DNA of 64,000 bases, from assembly GCA_039105265.1 (NCBI GenBank), contig JAPFFF010000016.1:1178001-1242000 (forward strand), read 5' to 3'. How positions within the stretch are numbered: position 1 is the first letter of the stretch; each line of letters begins with the position of its first letter. This document shows, in pieces, positions 48,368 to 58,919 of this stretch. The position numbers were made by a program, and so were the translations under genes. The notes beneath the pieces are model-generated. The model did no database searches, was not told the origin of the DNA, and saw only the letters and a list, made by a program, of their open reading frames with translations. The DNA is from Tritrichomonas musculus (taxonomy: Eukaryota; Parabasalia; Tritrichomonadida; Tritrichomonadidae).

Positions 48368-51169
48368 TCAAGATTGCTGGTTCACCATATTTATTAGTGC
48401 TTGAATATTACATTTCTTTATTTCATCAACAAAATTTTCTTTTGGCATCAATAAAGGAAAAACAATTTTTTTTAATTTTTGATAAATCTTGAATATTCCT
48501 TCGAAACATCGAATTCTAAATAAAATGTCAATCACATTCATTTCTTCGATATCTTTGTCAAAAATCAAGTAAGAGAAATTTATTTTTTTAATTCTAAAAT
48601 TAGTAATTTCATCATTTGTTGCATAATTGAGTAAAAACAAAAAAGTTTCAACACTATAATTGCATTCATCATAATTCTGAAGATTGATACAGATTGGAGA
48701 AACATTTTGATAATCGTCATCAACTTCAAAACTATTTCCAGGAGTTAAAAAACCCCTAGATTTTCTTTTAGGAATAAATTTTTTAGCTTTTTGAAAATTG
48801 CATCCATTTTCAGCCAAAAAATTTAAAACAAAAATATGTTTCTTAGATATCATTTTTGAATAATCAAAATTACAACTGTTGAAATCAGCACCAAAAGTTT
48901 TAAGAAGTTTAAGAAGTTTTATAAGACAATTCGATGTAGCAAATTGAATCACTGATTCTTCATTTGCATCTGCATGATATTCACGAAAAAGAATTTCGGC
49001 AATCTGAAATGCTGCATCTTCACATTCATAATTGAGAACTATTCTTATTTCATTTCGTTCTGAATATATCATTCTTAAATAAGAAGTTGGATCAGATAAA
49101 GTTGGTTTAAAACTCAATAAAGAGACAAATGTTTTCAATTTCAGTTCAATAACTGCATGTTTAATGAGATCGTATCCATCGATTAATTTACTGTCAAAAG
49201 ATACACCAAATTCAATCAATATTACAAACAGTTTCAATTCATCTGACTTGATTGCATCAACAATCAAAGGAAATCCATTATCGGTAGTGAAAGTATTAAA
49301 ATCAGCGTTTTTCTCACTCAAATATTTCAAAACAGAAGGATAATTATCCATTTTAACAAAAACATACAAATCAACAATACAGTGAGTGAATATTGCGCCA
49401 TATTTAGCAAAAACTTCAAGGATTTCAATGTAACAGTTAGAAATAGGAATACTCAAATTAGATTTTTCATTCGGATCAGCTTTATAAACACTAAAAAATG
49501 TGTCTAAAAGTTGCAAATATTCATTCACTAATTTTCTATTATTTCGTGATTTAACTCGGCCAAATCTCAACAATACTTCATTCAATAATTCATCGGGCTC
49601 ATTGATTGTCGGATTATAAGTCAATAAGAACGACAAAACATCAAGTTTTCCTTGTTTACAAGTCAATTTAGCAAGGTCACTTCTATCAATTATTTCCTTA
49701 TTTAATTCAACGCCTTCAGAAATCAATTTTTTAATTGAAATCAAACTACCGTTTTTAACCGTTCTGACTATAATTGGAGTTCCAATTTTTGAGCTCACAT
49801 TAGAGAAATCGAAACCTTTTTCTTTAAGGAAAGTCATGAATGGTGTCCATTTAATTCTGAAGTTTACATCATCCATATCAATTCTTTCAAATGAACAATT
49901 TTTACTTAACAAAAAGTTGACGAGATCTTTACTCTCAATTTTACAGGCCTGTCTCATAAAAACTTCTCCCATTGACTTGTAAGGAATGTCTAATCTACAG
50001 TCGAGATATTTAATGATATCAATGCTATATGTCCCACAAGCAGTTAAGAACAAATCGCCGATTTCTTTCTCACTTTTGTGTGCAGAAGCTCCTTTTTGAA
50101 GTAAAAGTTCAATTATTTGAATGTGGCCATTCAAAATGGCTTCATCAAGAGCAGTCAATTTTTGTGAATTAATTTCATTTATGTCAACTCCATCTTGTTC
50201 CAAAAGGAACTTGACAATGTCGATGTAACCAGCAGCAGAAGCATCAATGAGTGCAACATGTTTTTTCAGTTTTGCGAAGTATTTTTTGTTTTCATCAAAA
50301 TTAAACAATTCTTTCACGCATTCCAAACTTCCATTCTGAACAGCAACAAGCAAAGGCGTTCTAAATTCATTATCAACAACAGAAATCTGCTTCTTCGCCA
50401 ATTCTTTCTTAGACAGAATGTATCTCACAATCTCAACATGGCCACCTTCACACGCCAAATGAAGTGGTGTTATTGAATTGAAAAAATAATAGTGATATGA
50501 GTCATTCAAAAGGTTATCGCTTTCATCAACTTTTTCACAGATGAATTTAACAATGTCAAGATTGCCATACAAACAGGCAACTTGTAATGGCGTCATGACA
50601 TCCTTCGAATCACCGCCTAAAATGCTCGCTCCTTTCGTCCAGAGATATTTCATGACATCCGTCGTCCCAAACATCGCTGAGTAGTGGCTTGGCTGCATCC
50701 CGTAGAAATCTTCAGCATTTAAATCAAAGCCCGCTTTGTAGAGTTCGCGTATGATGCTCAAACTGCCGCCTGAGCAAGCAAAATGAATCGGAGATCGATG
50801 AACATCATCAAGCAGTTTGAAATCATTAGATGATATTCCTTCTGGACAAAGCATTGAAAGAGCTGTAAAACATTTCTCGGCGTTAAAAAAGGCACATAAC
50901 GAAGCATATGTAGGTCGTGATCGTAAGATTTTAGGAAGCTTGTAATTTATCATGTAAAATTGCTGATTCGGATTGGTTTCTTCATTCGCAATCTGTGAAA
51001 CTAATTCAATAAATGTGGAATCGTCATCATCGATAATACAATCTAAAATTTTTTGATTAAAAATACATTTGTTTTCGTCTTGTTCTTTATTTTGTCTTCC
51101 ATGTAACAAATTGAAGATTCTAATTGGTTTATTATTTCTGGAAATACCATTATAAGCACCAAAGTTCAT
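48368..51169 (-). CDS. Ankyrin repeat protein, 933 residues
   Basis: An N-terminal region (about 1-110) like that of DUF3447 proteins, then ankyrin repeats from about 115 on. Examples: SPIHFACSGGSLSIIRELYK, QPSHYSAMFGTTDVMKYLW, TPLQVACLYGNLDIVKFICE, TPLHLACEGGHVEIVRYILS, TALDEAILNGHIQIIELLLQ. The first eight or so are near-consensus; after about residue 400 they become irregular. There is no signal peptide, membrane segment or enzymatic domain. It is probably a cytosolic scaffold. The GC content of the first half is higher than that of the second, matching the better-conserved repeats. No TCA-Y-W motif lies next to the ATG. No break seen. Confidence 0.9.
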   Translation of the reverse strand: MNFGAYNGISRNNKPIRIFNLLHGRQNKEQDENKCIFNQKILDCIIDDDDSTFIELVSQIANEETNPNQQFYMINYKLPKILRSRPTYASLCAFFNAEKCFTALSMLCPEGISSNDFKLLDDVHRSPIHFACSGGSLSIIRELYKAGFDLNAEDFYGMQPSHYSAMFGTTDVMKYLWTKGASILGGDSKDVMTPLQVACLYGNLDIVKFICEKVDESDNLLNDSYHYYFFNSITPLHLACEGGHVEIVRYILSKKELAKKQISVVDNEFRTPLLVAVQNGSLECVKELFNFDENKKYFAKLKKHVALIDASAAGYIDIVKFLLEQDGVDINEINSQKLTALDEAILNGHIQIIELLLQKGASAHKSEKEIGDLFLTACGTYSIDIIKYLDCRLDIPYKSMGEVFMRQACKIESKDLVNFLLSKNCSFERIDMDDVNFRIKWTPFMTFLKEKGFDFSNVSSKIGTPIIVRTVKNGSLISIKKLISEGVELNKEIIDRSDLAKLTCKQGKLDVLSFLLTYNPTINEPDELLNEVLLRFGRVKSRNNRKLVNEYLQLLDTFFSVYKADPNEKSNLSIPISNCYIEILEVFAKYGAIFTHCIVDLYVFVKMDNYPSVLKYLSEKNADFNTFTTDNGFPLIVDAIKSDELKLFVILIEFGVSFDSKLIDGYDLIKHAVIELKLKTFVSLLSFKPTLSDPTSYLRMIYSERNEIRIVLNYECEDAAFQIAEILFREYHADANEESVIQFATSNCLIKLLKLLKTFGADFNSCNFDYSKMISKKHIFVLNFLAENGCNFQKAKKFIPKRKSRGFLTPGNSFEVDDDYQNVSPICINLQNYDECNYSVETFLFLLNYATNDEITNFRIKKINFSYLIFDKDIEEMNVIDILFRIRCFEGIFKIYQKLKKIVFPLLMPKENFVDEIKKCNIQALINMVNQQS

Positions 51170-52108
51170 TTTTTAAACAAAAAGGCTAATCTCTCAAAAA
51201 ATTGGATACGATTATTTTACATTGAAAATCTCATATAAAAATTTTGTTTTTATTTTCATATTATAGGGGTTTTTCGGAAAAAAAAGTTTTTTCGAAAAAA
51301 ATACAATTTTTCAGAAAAAAGTTGATTTTCGGAAACTTTTTTGTGAATTTATTTGGCTGGATGATCAAAAATCATTCAAAATGTTTTCTATTATAATGAG
51401 TTTTATTGGAATTGATTTTATGCGACTTTGGATTGATTTACATTTTATTAAAACCAGTTTTATATAAAGATGAGATCTTCATTATTCTTATGGTTGCTAA
51501 TTTTCTTGAATTATTAGGAAAATTGTTTATTTTTTATGAAACTAATTTGAAACTCCATATTTAATGTAACCACCAAAATTTTAAAATTTTAAACGGAAAT
51601 TTTATAACGTACATTTTCTAAATAAACATGTTTTTTGTTATCAACAAGGAAACATGAAACATAAATATTAACTGATATTATTTTTCAAAGAAAACTCGGT
51701 TTTATAAAAAAAATGTGAAAACTGTAATTGAATTTTGAAAGAATTAAAATTAAATCTAATTAAACTTTTGGTAACAAAAAAAAAGCTTTTTTTTTAACTT
51801 GATCAAAATATTTAGAAACAATTTAGATTCCCATAAAATCTAGATATATTTATATTAGAAAAATTTTTCCGTTTAAGATTTTGTGAGACATTTAATTTAT
51901 GACCTTTATTTTCAATAGTTTTTTGGTCAGTTTAATATAAATCTTTATCAAAAAGTAAAAAATAAAAAATTTTTAAAATAGAAAATTGAAAAGAATTGAA
52001 AATTGATAAGAAAGTGATTTAAAAAAACCTCAAATTTTTAAACCCATATTAAACGCAAAATCCGAATTAAGAACAAAGAATAAGTTAATTTGATCATCAA
52101 ATTTTGTG
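51170..52108. other. AT-rich spacer
   Basis: No gene. Near 51265-51345 there is a run of short TTTTCGGAAAA-type self-complementary phrases (TTTTTCGGAAAA, TTTTTTCGAAAAAA, TTTTTCAGAAAAAA, TTTTCGGAAAC) that could form small hairpins. Confidence 0.5.
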
Positions 52109-52531
52109 TTAGGGATTGATTCTTCTTTTGATTTTAAAGAGAGATTTAAAAGAATCAGTTTCGGTAATTGATGGGACAGCAAAAACAGACGATAAAAAAG
52201 TTTGTAGTCCTTTCTCTCGTTCTAAAATAAAAGTTTCACTTGTATTATTAAACCATTTCTTTGGTGGGAATTTGTAAAGTAGATCAAGATCTGGAAATGA
52301 GCCAATTAATGTCTTTTGGAACTTTTCTAACTCTGAATATCTTAGCTTTATCATTGAACAAATAACATCTTCACCTTTCTGAATTCCAATTTGAATATTA
52401 TAAAATATCACATTTAGTTCAATGTCATAATGATGGCCTTCAATCAAAGCATACATTGGTGGATTTAACGGTGATTTAGCTAGTAAATTTTGTCTCTTTA
52501 ATGGCAAAGAGGATAGAGGAATCACAAGCAT
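52109..52531 (-). CDS. PX (phox) domain protein
   Basis: 140 residues from ATG 52531. This start is chosen because a TCATTTCATT initiator-like pair lies just upstream; the longer frame to 52642 adds only a Phe-rich stretch. The PX fold is clear: the RYSELEKFQKTLIGSFPDLD helix and its Arg, which binds the 3-phosphate of phosphoinositides, the FPPKKWF proline-rich loop, and FILEREKGLQTFLSSVFAVP for the last helices. PX proteins recruit to endosomal membranes. It is one PX domain and little else, like short sorting-nexin-type proteins in protists. No break seen. Confidence 0.85.
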   Translation of the reverse strand: MLVIPLSSLPLKRQNLLAKSPLNPPMYALIEGHHYDIELNVIFYNIQIGIQKGEDVICSMIKLRYSELEKFQKTLIGSFPDLDLLYKFPPKKWFNNTSETFILEREKGLQTFLSSVFAVPSITETDSFKSLFKIKRRINP

Positions 52532-52538
52532 TTTTAAT

Positions 52539-52548
52539 AATGAAATGA
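52539..52548 (-). promoter_or_regulatory. Double initiator-like motif TCATTTCATT
   Basis: Two TCATT copies on the minus strand, 7-17 bp before ATG 52531 of the PX gene; decides the start. Confidence 0.42.
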
Positions 52549-52814
52549 AACTAAACGAATAAAATTTTCTTTGAAAAAAGTATTCAAAAATTTGAAAGTT
52601 CAGAAAAAATTGTATAAAAATTGAATGAGTATGGAACATCATTTGTAAAGACTTCAGAAAAAGCGGTAAACACGAGAGAAAACCTTAAACGAACCATCAT
52701 ATGCCTTTTATTTTAATTTTTTTGGATTTTTAATCAAAGAATAGTATAAAGAAAGTATATATTTAGAGAAAAAATAATTATAAAAATTATATAGTTTTGT
52801 AGATTAAAGAAATA

Positions 52815-52882
52815 AATTTAAACCGAATATTCTAATTGAATAAATAGGTATGAATCTACAAATAGAATATTCGGTTTAAATT
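52815..52882. repeat. 19-bp perfect inverted repeat
   Basis: AATTTAAACCGAATATTCT at 52815-52833 and its exact complement at 52864-52882, 30-bp spacer. The spacer phrase ATTGAATAAATAGGTATGAA recurs as a direct repeat at about 53151-53170. The pair suggests a small mobile element or a structured non-coding element between the PX and RRM genes. No gene is visible in 52549-53220. Confidence 0.7.
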
Positions 52883-53220
52883 GTAGTTAAATCTGTCTTT
52901 AACGACTAAATTTGTCTTTACATGTGTACAACTTTGAAACATGACATGTGAAATAAAAAGTATAAATGAAAATTATCATGAAAATCAAAATTCATTAGTC
53001 TATATAAAAAAAAATGTTAATTTGGTAAGTAAAATATTGTTAGTGCTTTTTTAATGTGGAAATTTTTCAATATTTTTTGTTTCATTAGTTTATATATATC
53101 ATTATCCATTTTGTTAATAATAATTTATTATCATCCTGATACATTTTTTAATTGAATAAATAGGTATGAAACTATTCAAAAAGGTAAAAATAAAAGATTA
53201 CGAATCAACGATGATAATAT

Positions 53221-53574
53221 TTAATAATATTTGATGGTGTCATATAAGTCATCATATCTTTCTTTGCCGCCAAGCCTTGGGCCTTCATATGCATTGAATG
53301 ATCGATTAACAACAACTTGGACCCCTTTGAACAAGCAATTCTTTTTTCCTTCTATCGCATTGTCTCTGTCTCGCTCATTCATAAAATTGATGAATGCAAA
53401 GCGATTTGTTGTTGAACGTTCGATAATTTTGCATGAAACAGGATTGTAATCTTCAAAGAAGTCCATTATCTCTTTTTTGGATGTGTTTCTAGGAATTCCT
53501 CCCATCCAAGCTGTTTGGCAACGGCTTCGTTCAAGTTCTCCCTTCGACATTCCCCAGAATGAGTGTCTATACAT
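53221..53574 (-). CDS. Single-RRM RNA-binding protein
   Basis: 117 residues. One RNA recognition motif covers about residues 20-95. RNP2 is TAWMGGI (21-27) and RNP1 is RFAFINFM (58-65), with the aromatic residues that stack on RNA bases. IEGKKNCLFKGVQVVVNRSF forms the last strand. The short N-terminus and a charged C-terminal tail hold nothing else recognisable. It probably acts in RNA processing or binding; which step cannot be told. The start is supported by a TCATA motif and by the run into the RRM. No break seen. Confidence 0.88.
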   Translation of the reverse strand: MYRHSFWGMSKGELERSRCQTAWMGGIPRNTSKKEIMDFFEDYNPVSCKIIERSTTNRFAFINFMNERDRDNAIEGKKNCLFKGVQVVVNRSFNAYEGPRLGGKERYDDLYDTIKYY

Positions 53575-53578
53575 TTGT

Positions 53579-53583
53579 TATGA
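53579..53583 (-). promoter_or_regulatory. Initiator-like motif TCATA
   Basis: TCATA on the minus strand, 4 bp before the ATG of the RRM gene. Confidence 0.42.
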
Positions 53584-53667
53584 ACTTTAAAAAAAAAAAT
53601 GAAGTGATAAAATCTCAAAATATTTGACTGGCTTTTAAAATGACAGAAATTTTTGATGACATAAAAT

Positions 53668-53785
53668 TTTATATAAAGTGACATAAATTTTCAAATAAAA
53701 TATGTCACTTTATATAAAATATTTTATTGAGTAATATTTTATTGAAAATTTATGTCACTTTATATAAAGTGACATAAATTTTCAA
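53668..53785. repeat. Palindrome cluster with a perfect 44-bp palindrome
   Basis: Positions 53742-53785 are a perfect palindrome without a loop: TTGAAAATTTATGTCACTTTAT followed by its exact complement. A direct copy of its right half (TTTATATAAAGTGACATAAA, 53668-53694) and a partial copy of the other half (TATGTCACTTTATATAAA, 53701-53718) lie just beside it. It sits about 100-210 bp upstream of the RRM gene start. Confidence 0.85.
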
Positions 53786-56700
53786 ATGATATCATCATTC
53801 AATAAAATATTTGCATATCTTTATTAAGTAATATAAAAATAATGGAAAAGTTTTGGTTATATAGCATTGGCACTAATATATTAATGGCCAATCATTTTTT
53901 TATTTTAAAATTATAATATCTTATCATCATTATATAATTTATTCAAAATTAATTTTGGTATAATTTCAGGTAATTAAAAGACTAAATCCTATAATGAGAA
54001 TTGGAATTAAGTTATATCATTTTTTGAAAATCAATTTTTTTATATTTCAGTTCAATCACAAGAAAAAATTGCATTCAATTCATTACTCAATCAGCATATG
54101 ATGAAAATTGAAACGTTGATCAAATTCTTTTAGATTTATAGATGAAGGATTCTTTTAGATCAATTATTTCATTGTTTTCATTTTTTTGCGTTATGTAATT
54201 AATATATTCAAAATTTTATTTCATTTATATATAATATAATAGTAAATATATATAAATATTACTTTTACATTTGACTAAAGACAAATGATGATGCAGATTT
54301 GCAATTTGGTAATATTGTACCAAATTCAACTTACCAAATCATCTAAACCAATATACTAGATATATATATGCATATTAATTGTATTTATTTGTATAAATAT
54401 CAAATTACAACTGCTAATTTTGTTTTAGAGCTATTATAAGTTGTGTTGGATCTTTATACATTACAATAAGCTTGTATATGGATTGATTTTGGACATTATA
54501 TGAAATAATATTTTTAATATTCATATTAATAATTAAATATGTAAGATTATTTATAAAATGTTAATATCCCATCAAGAAAAATTTGTAAAACAAAAAATCA
54601 AATTTGAAAAAATAATTTGAATTAAAATTTTGGAATATACATTCAAACTAGTTAAAACGTTAATAAAACATCTTTATCTAGCGAATATAAATGAATTTTA
54701 AAGATATTTTAGATAGAACAACTATTATAAATTTATATATACATATATAAAATAAAAATCAATTATACTATGAGTTTTTGTATTAAAAATAGGCTGGCTA
54801 ATAAAATTTGAGTAAGCTCTGAGAATTTTCACAAATTTTGAATTAGAGTAATTCTATAAACCTTTAAATCTTCAGAAAAATATATAGCATAAATATATCT
54901 TGTTAAAAATTTTGATTAATGGTTTTAAATCAGGAAAAATTTATTCATATATATATAACTTAGAATTACCAAATTTTTTTAATGATTTTAATGTTTTTTT
55001 TTTTTGTAAATGGAAATATTAGATTTTAAAAAAAAGATAATAATAATAATTCAAGATGATTTTCAGATAAGATTAATTTTTATTAAGAAATTGCTGCAAA
55101 ATATTTCTACATTTTGCATATTGCAAAAATATGTTGACTATGAAAAAGATTTTTGCCATCAATTAGGTATTAAGTCATCCAAATGGTACAAAGAGTGTTT
55201 TATTTTTCTTCTGTTTTGTGGAAAAATTAGTTTTAAGAACATTTTTGATTTCAAAACATGTTAAGATTCTTCAATATTACTGAACAATGCATTAACTATA
55301 TCATATTGTACCATTATATTGACTTATTTGTGCTTCCAACCTTTTAAAATCCTGTATATCTGAGAGAGATCTTATTTGATTTCTATAAAAAACAATAATA
55401 AACGCTCTTTTTTTATTCAAATTTTATTAGAAAATATCGTCAATCTATTCAATTTAATATTATAATAGAAAATTTCAATTATTATCAAAAAAATTGAATA
55501 TATTTTCTTAATTTTTTGAAAATCGTATCAATTAGTATAAGGTTAAATTGAGAGAAGTATAAGGTTTTTATAATTACTCTAAGACCATATTAAGGTTGAA
55601 CAAAAGCAGTATATGATATCATATTGTAATATAATAAAATATATGATGACATCAATTTATTTACTAAATATAATGGTAAAATTAACGTAAAATATAAAAA
55701 TAAATTAATTTTTCTTTTTGAATGAAAATTTTACAATTTGATAAGTTTAGAAAAAAAAATGATGTTTTGTATAAATATCATAGCAAATATGAGGAAAATG
55801 CAATTTTAAATATAAGATATATTTTTTAGTTAATTTATTAAATTGAATTAAATTTTTATGAAATATTTGAATCATAAGAAAATTGAGATCAATTCTATGA
55901 AATTATTATATACTTCAGAATATTGTGCATTTTTATAAGAAATAATTGTGAGATTGTAAGATATAAACAATTGAATAATTGTGAGAAAATAAAGATTTCT
56001 GAAAAGTAAAAATATGTAAAGTATTCAAAGTAAAAATCTATCCAAAATAAAGTCCCCAGCGTCGGAATTTTTGATTTTTTAAAATAATTCTTTTCAAAAT
56101 CAAAAAATATGTCCAATTTTTCAAATTTTAACTCAGGTTGAAAAGATTAGCTGAGTGATTATTTATGAAATTATCTCTACTTTTAGCAAGATATAGAATA
56201 ATTTAAATATATTATATAATGATATTATTTTTTTATGAATATTTAATATAAAAAATTAAAATTTATTATGATATTTTTCGCAAAATTTGTATTTTTGTTG
56301 TCACTTTTTGAATACTACAAAATTGAATGAATACCTTAATAGGGTCTTTACTCTATCTTAACAAATTTGAGAGTTAAACTTTTTTAGAGGAATCTTCTGA
56401 AATATTGAAACTTTTTTAGCTTCATTATAACCAAAGTATTGCATCTAAAAAAAGATGATTTTTTTGATAATTAAGCTTCATTATAACCAAAATATTGCAA
56501 AATTTTCTTTTTTTATATTTTCCATTTAAAAGATATAATAACCCAAAAAAATGAATTTCTTCAAAATTTGCTCAAAGTCAGCCTAGTTGATTTTCAAGTA
56601 ATATTCAATAAATATTATCATTTATACTTGATATAATTTATTTTTTGAATCTAATATCTTTATATCATATGTCGATTATTCCCAATTTTTAAAATATTTC

Positions 56701-57078
56701 TCCCAAAGATTAAAAATGATCTTAAAAAAATGCAGGCAACATAATAATTTATTTTTCTAAATTGCATTAAAATTTATAATTGTTTTTTTAAAACCTGGCG
56801 TTTTTGAAAAAACGAGTTTTTTAATTTTACCTGGCAGAAGGTCAAATGTGGCGTTTTTGATTTTTTTAAAAAATATTGATCAAAAACGCCTTTAGAAAAA
56901 GTGAAAAATTGAGTAGTTGGAAAAAAATTGAATAGGCGTTTTTGATTTATCCCCTAAATCTTTTTTTTTTTTTTTTTTTTTATCTAAATATCTAATAATA
57001 TTTTGTAATTGTGTCTTGAATTTAAATAAACAAATAAATATTTAAAATACTTAGATAAAGTTGCCATAATTGGTAATA
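53786..57078. other. AT-rich gene desert
   Basis: 3.3 kb without a supported gene. The 84-codon frame at 55010-55264 and the 73-codon frame at 55895-56116 are Lys/Ile/Phe-rich with no domain. A 27-bp direct repeat (AGCTTCATTATAACCAAA, then TATTGCA) occurs at about 56418 and 56474. Confidence 0.5.
56794..56948. repeat. GGCGTTTTTGA repeat cluster with hairpin
   Basis: GGCGTTTTTGA occurs at about 56798, 56850 and 56935. An inverse copy, ATCAAAAACGCC, at 56879-56890 pairs with the middle one over 12 bp. A preceding CCTGGC is also repeated. No coding sequence. Confidence 0.6.
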
Positions 57079-57865
57079 TATTTTCTATTAGGCTTGGTCA
57101 ATGTCCTGGACTTGAAAACTTTTCAAAGGACTTTCAAGGACCAAGGACATCCCAAGACCTAACAAAGTATTTCAATTATAGTTTAAAAATTTTATCTTAT
57201 TTTATCGTATATTTTTTCTAAAGCTAATTCTGAAAAAGTGGCATCCAAAATCCAAATTTAAAATTTAAATTTTTGGTAGACTTTTTTTTGAACAATTTGG
57301 TAGACCTTTTACAACTTTCAAATTTGAATTCTATTTTGAAAAAATTATATGTGCTTTCTGAAAATTGAATATTGTAAAAGGTCCACTAAATTGTTCAAAA
57401 AAAAGTCTACCAGAGTACTACAAGCTAAATGGTTTTTTAGATTTTTAATTAATTTATATATATTTAAAATATAGTACACAAAATATTTAACAATTCATAT
57501 CTATGATTTGTTTTTTTCTGATAAATTCTTAGATAAATTAAAAATAGTTTTATAAAAAAAAATCCATTGAAATATTTAACTTTTTCAAAAATATTTTTTT
57601 CTGATAAAATCCATTGAATGGTTTACATTTATGCTTGTAGTGCTCTAGTCTACCAAAATTTTTGTTTTGAGTGCAACTTTTTTATGATTTTATCTTTAAG
57701 TTTTATTTTCATATTTATATATCATGATAACTAATTTAAAATATTACTTTTTATTTAGAAAAATTTCTATTTTGTTGATTTTTTGTTAAGATAAAAGATG
57801 AAAAAAAAATTGACAAGGTTGGTTTAGTCCTTGAGTCCAAGACATTGACCAAGTCTATTTTCTAT
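57079..57865. mobile_element. Foldback-type non-autonomous element, about 770 bp
   Basis: Direct repeats TATTTTCTAT at 57079-57088 and 57856-57865 flank the body. Inside are terminal inverted repeats: CTTGGTCAATGTCCTGGACT at 57093-57112 and its complement with one difference ending at 57853. Nested within are a 38-bp inverted repeat (57276-57313 / 57373-57410, two mismatches) and a further pair around AGAGTACTACAAGC (57411-57425) and GCTTGTAGTGCTCT (57631-57644). There is no coding sequence. An 8-10-bp target duplication fits hAT-type transposition. The superfamily is inference; the inverted structure is seen directly. Confidence 0.75.
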
Positions 57866-58464
57866 CAATATTGACTTTATTATTTATTTTACTTTTAGAT
57901 ACAACTTCGTGACAGCTAAATTATTTTATAAGTTTCTTTATTATCATTATAAATCGTTTAACTATATTATTATTTTGATTAAGATTAATTTATTTTTAAG
58001 GGACCACTATCAAATTCTGTGTTAAAAATTCTATGAGTTATCACAAAATTAATTGACTTTAAAAAAATTATTTCTTGAGTATTTTTGCTATATTTTGGTA
58101 TATATAAATTATATAAATTACATATCATTTATTTCTATTCTTCTTTTAAGCCTATTCCCTTTTTTCAATAAAAATTTAAAAGTTGAAAGTAGACCTTGTA
58201 AGGGGTACCCGATTTACCCATTTTCAATCGGGTCAAAAATTTTAGGTATATTTTGACCAGGGGTCGCAAATTACCGCCTACCCAAAGCGGTTTTTGACCC
58301 GAAATTTTTAAAATTCATTTATCTCAAAATGTGGAATAAATATTTATATAAAAAAGGTTTATTAAAAAATTTACAAGCTTTTTAATCCTTTTTAATAAAA
58401 ATTTTTATTTCATTAGAATAATGCATCTGATATTTTTCTCAAAAATTGTTTTTTGAAATTATTT

Positions 58465-58519
<55 letters not shown>

Positions 58520-58919
58520 GATATTTTTTCCAAGATTGATACAAAAGTGACAAATTTAGTAAACATGAAAAATATTAATATTGTTTTTTTATTTTTATAT
58601 AAAATATGAATTCAAAATTATAAAGATAGATTTATTATTATTGATGCAGAACATTAATCGGAAAATTAGGCCAACAATACAATTCTGGAAGATATTGAAT
58701 TTCTATTTATGCAAATATCTGCTCTAGCTGCTGCTCCTGGGAATGTTGATATTTTTTCTGGAAATTAATAGCTAATTGAGTGGAATAGTAAACATCCCAA
58801 TGCCAAGTTCAGTAAAAATGAAAATATTATTAATAAATATGAAAAAATGAAACAGTTAGATGATATATAACTTTTATATATAAAATTATACTAATAAAAT
58901 GTATTACTGCTAGTTACAA
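57866..58919. other. AT-rich spacer with a GC-richer patch and a 52-base T run
   Basis: No gene is supported. At about 58185-58310 a GC-richer patch carries CGGGTCAAAAATTTT and, inverted, a copy within TTTTTGACCCGAAATTTTT. A pure T run of 52 bases lies at 58467-58518. Confidence 0.5.
58467..58518. repeat. Homopolymer T run (52 bases)
   Basis: 52 consecutive T. It is the longest homopolymer in the window (others reach about 20-22). Length in such tracts is often misread in sequencing. Confidence 0.85.

Noticed and set aside
55010-55264. 84-codon plus-strand frame
   Set aside because: Lys/Ile/Phe-rich with no domain or initiator-like motif; expected by chance in this AT-rich stretch.
58640-58775. 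Short codon-like stretches around 58640-58775
   Set aside because: The longest open stretches are about 30 codons, in different frames, with no recognisable family.
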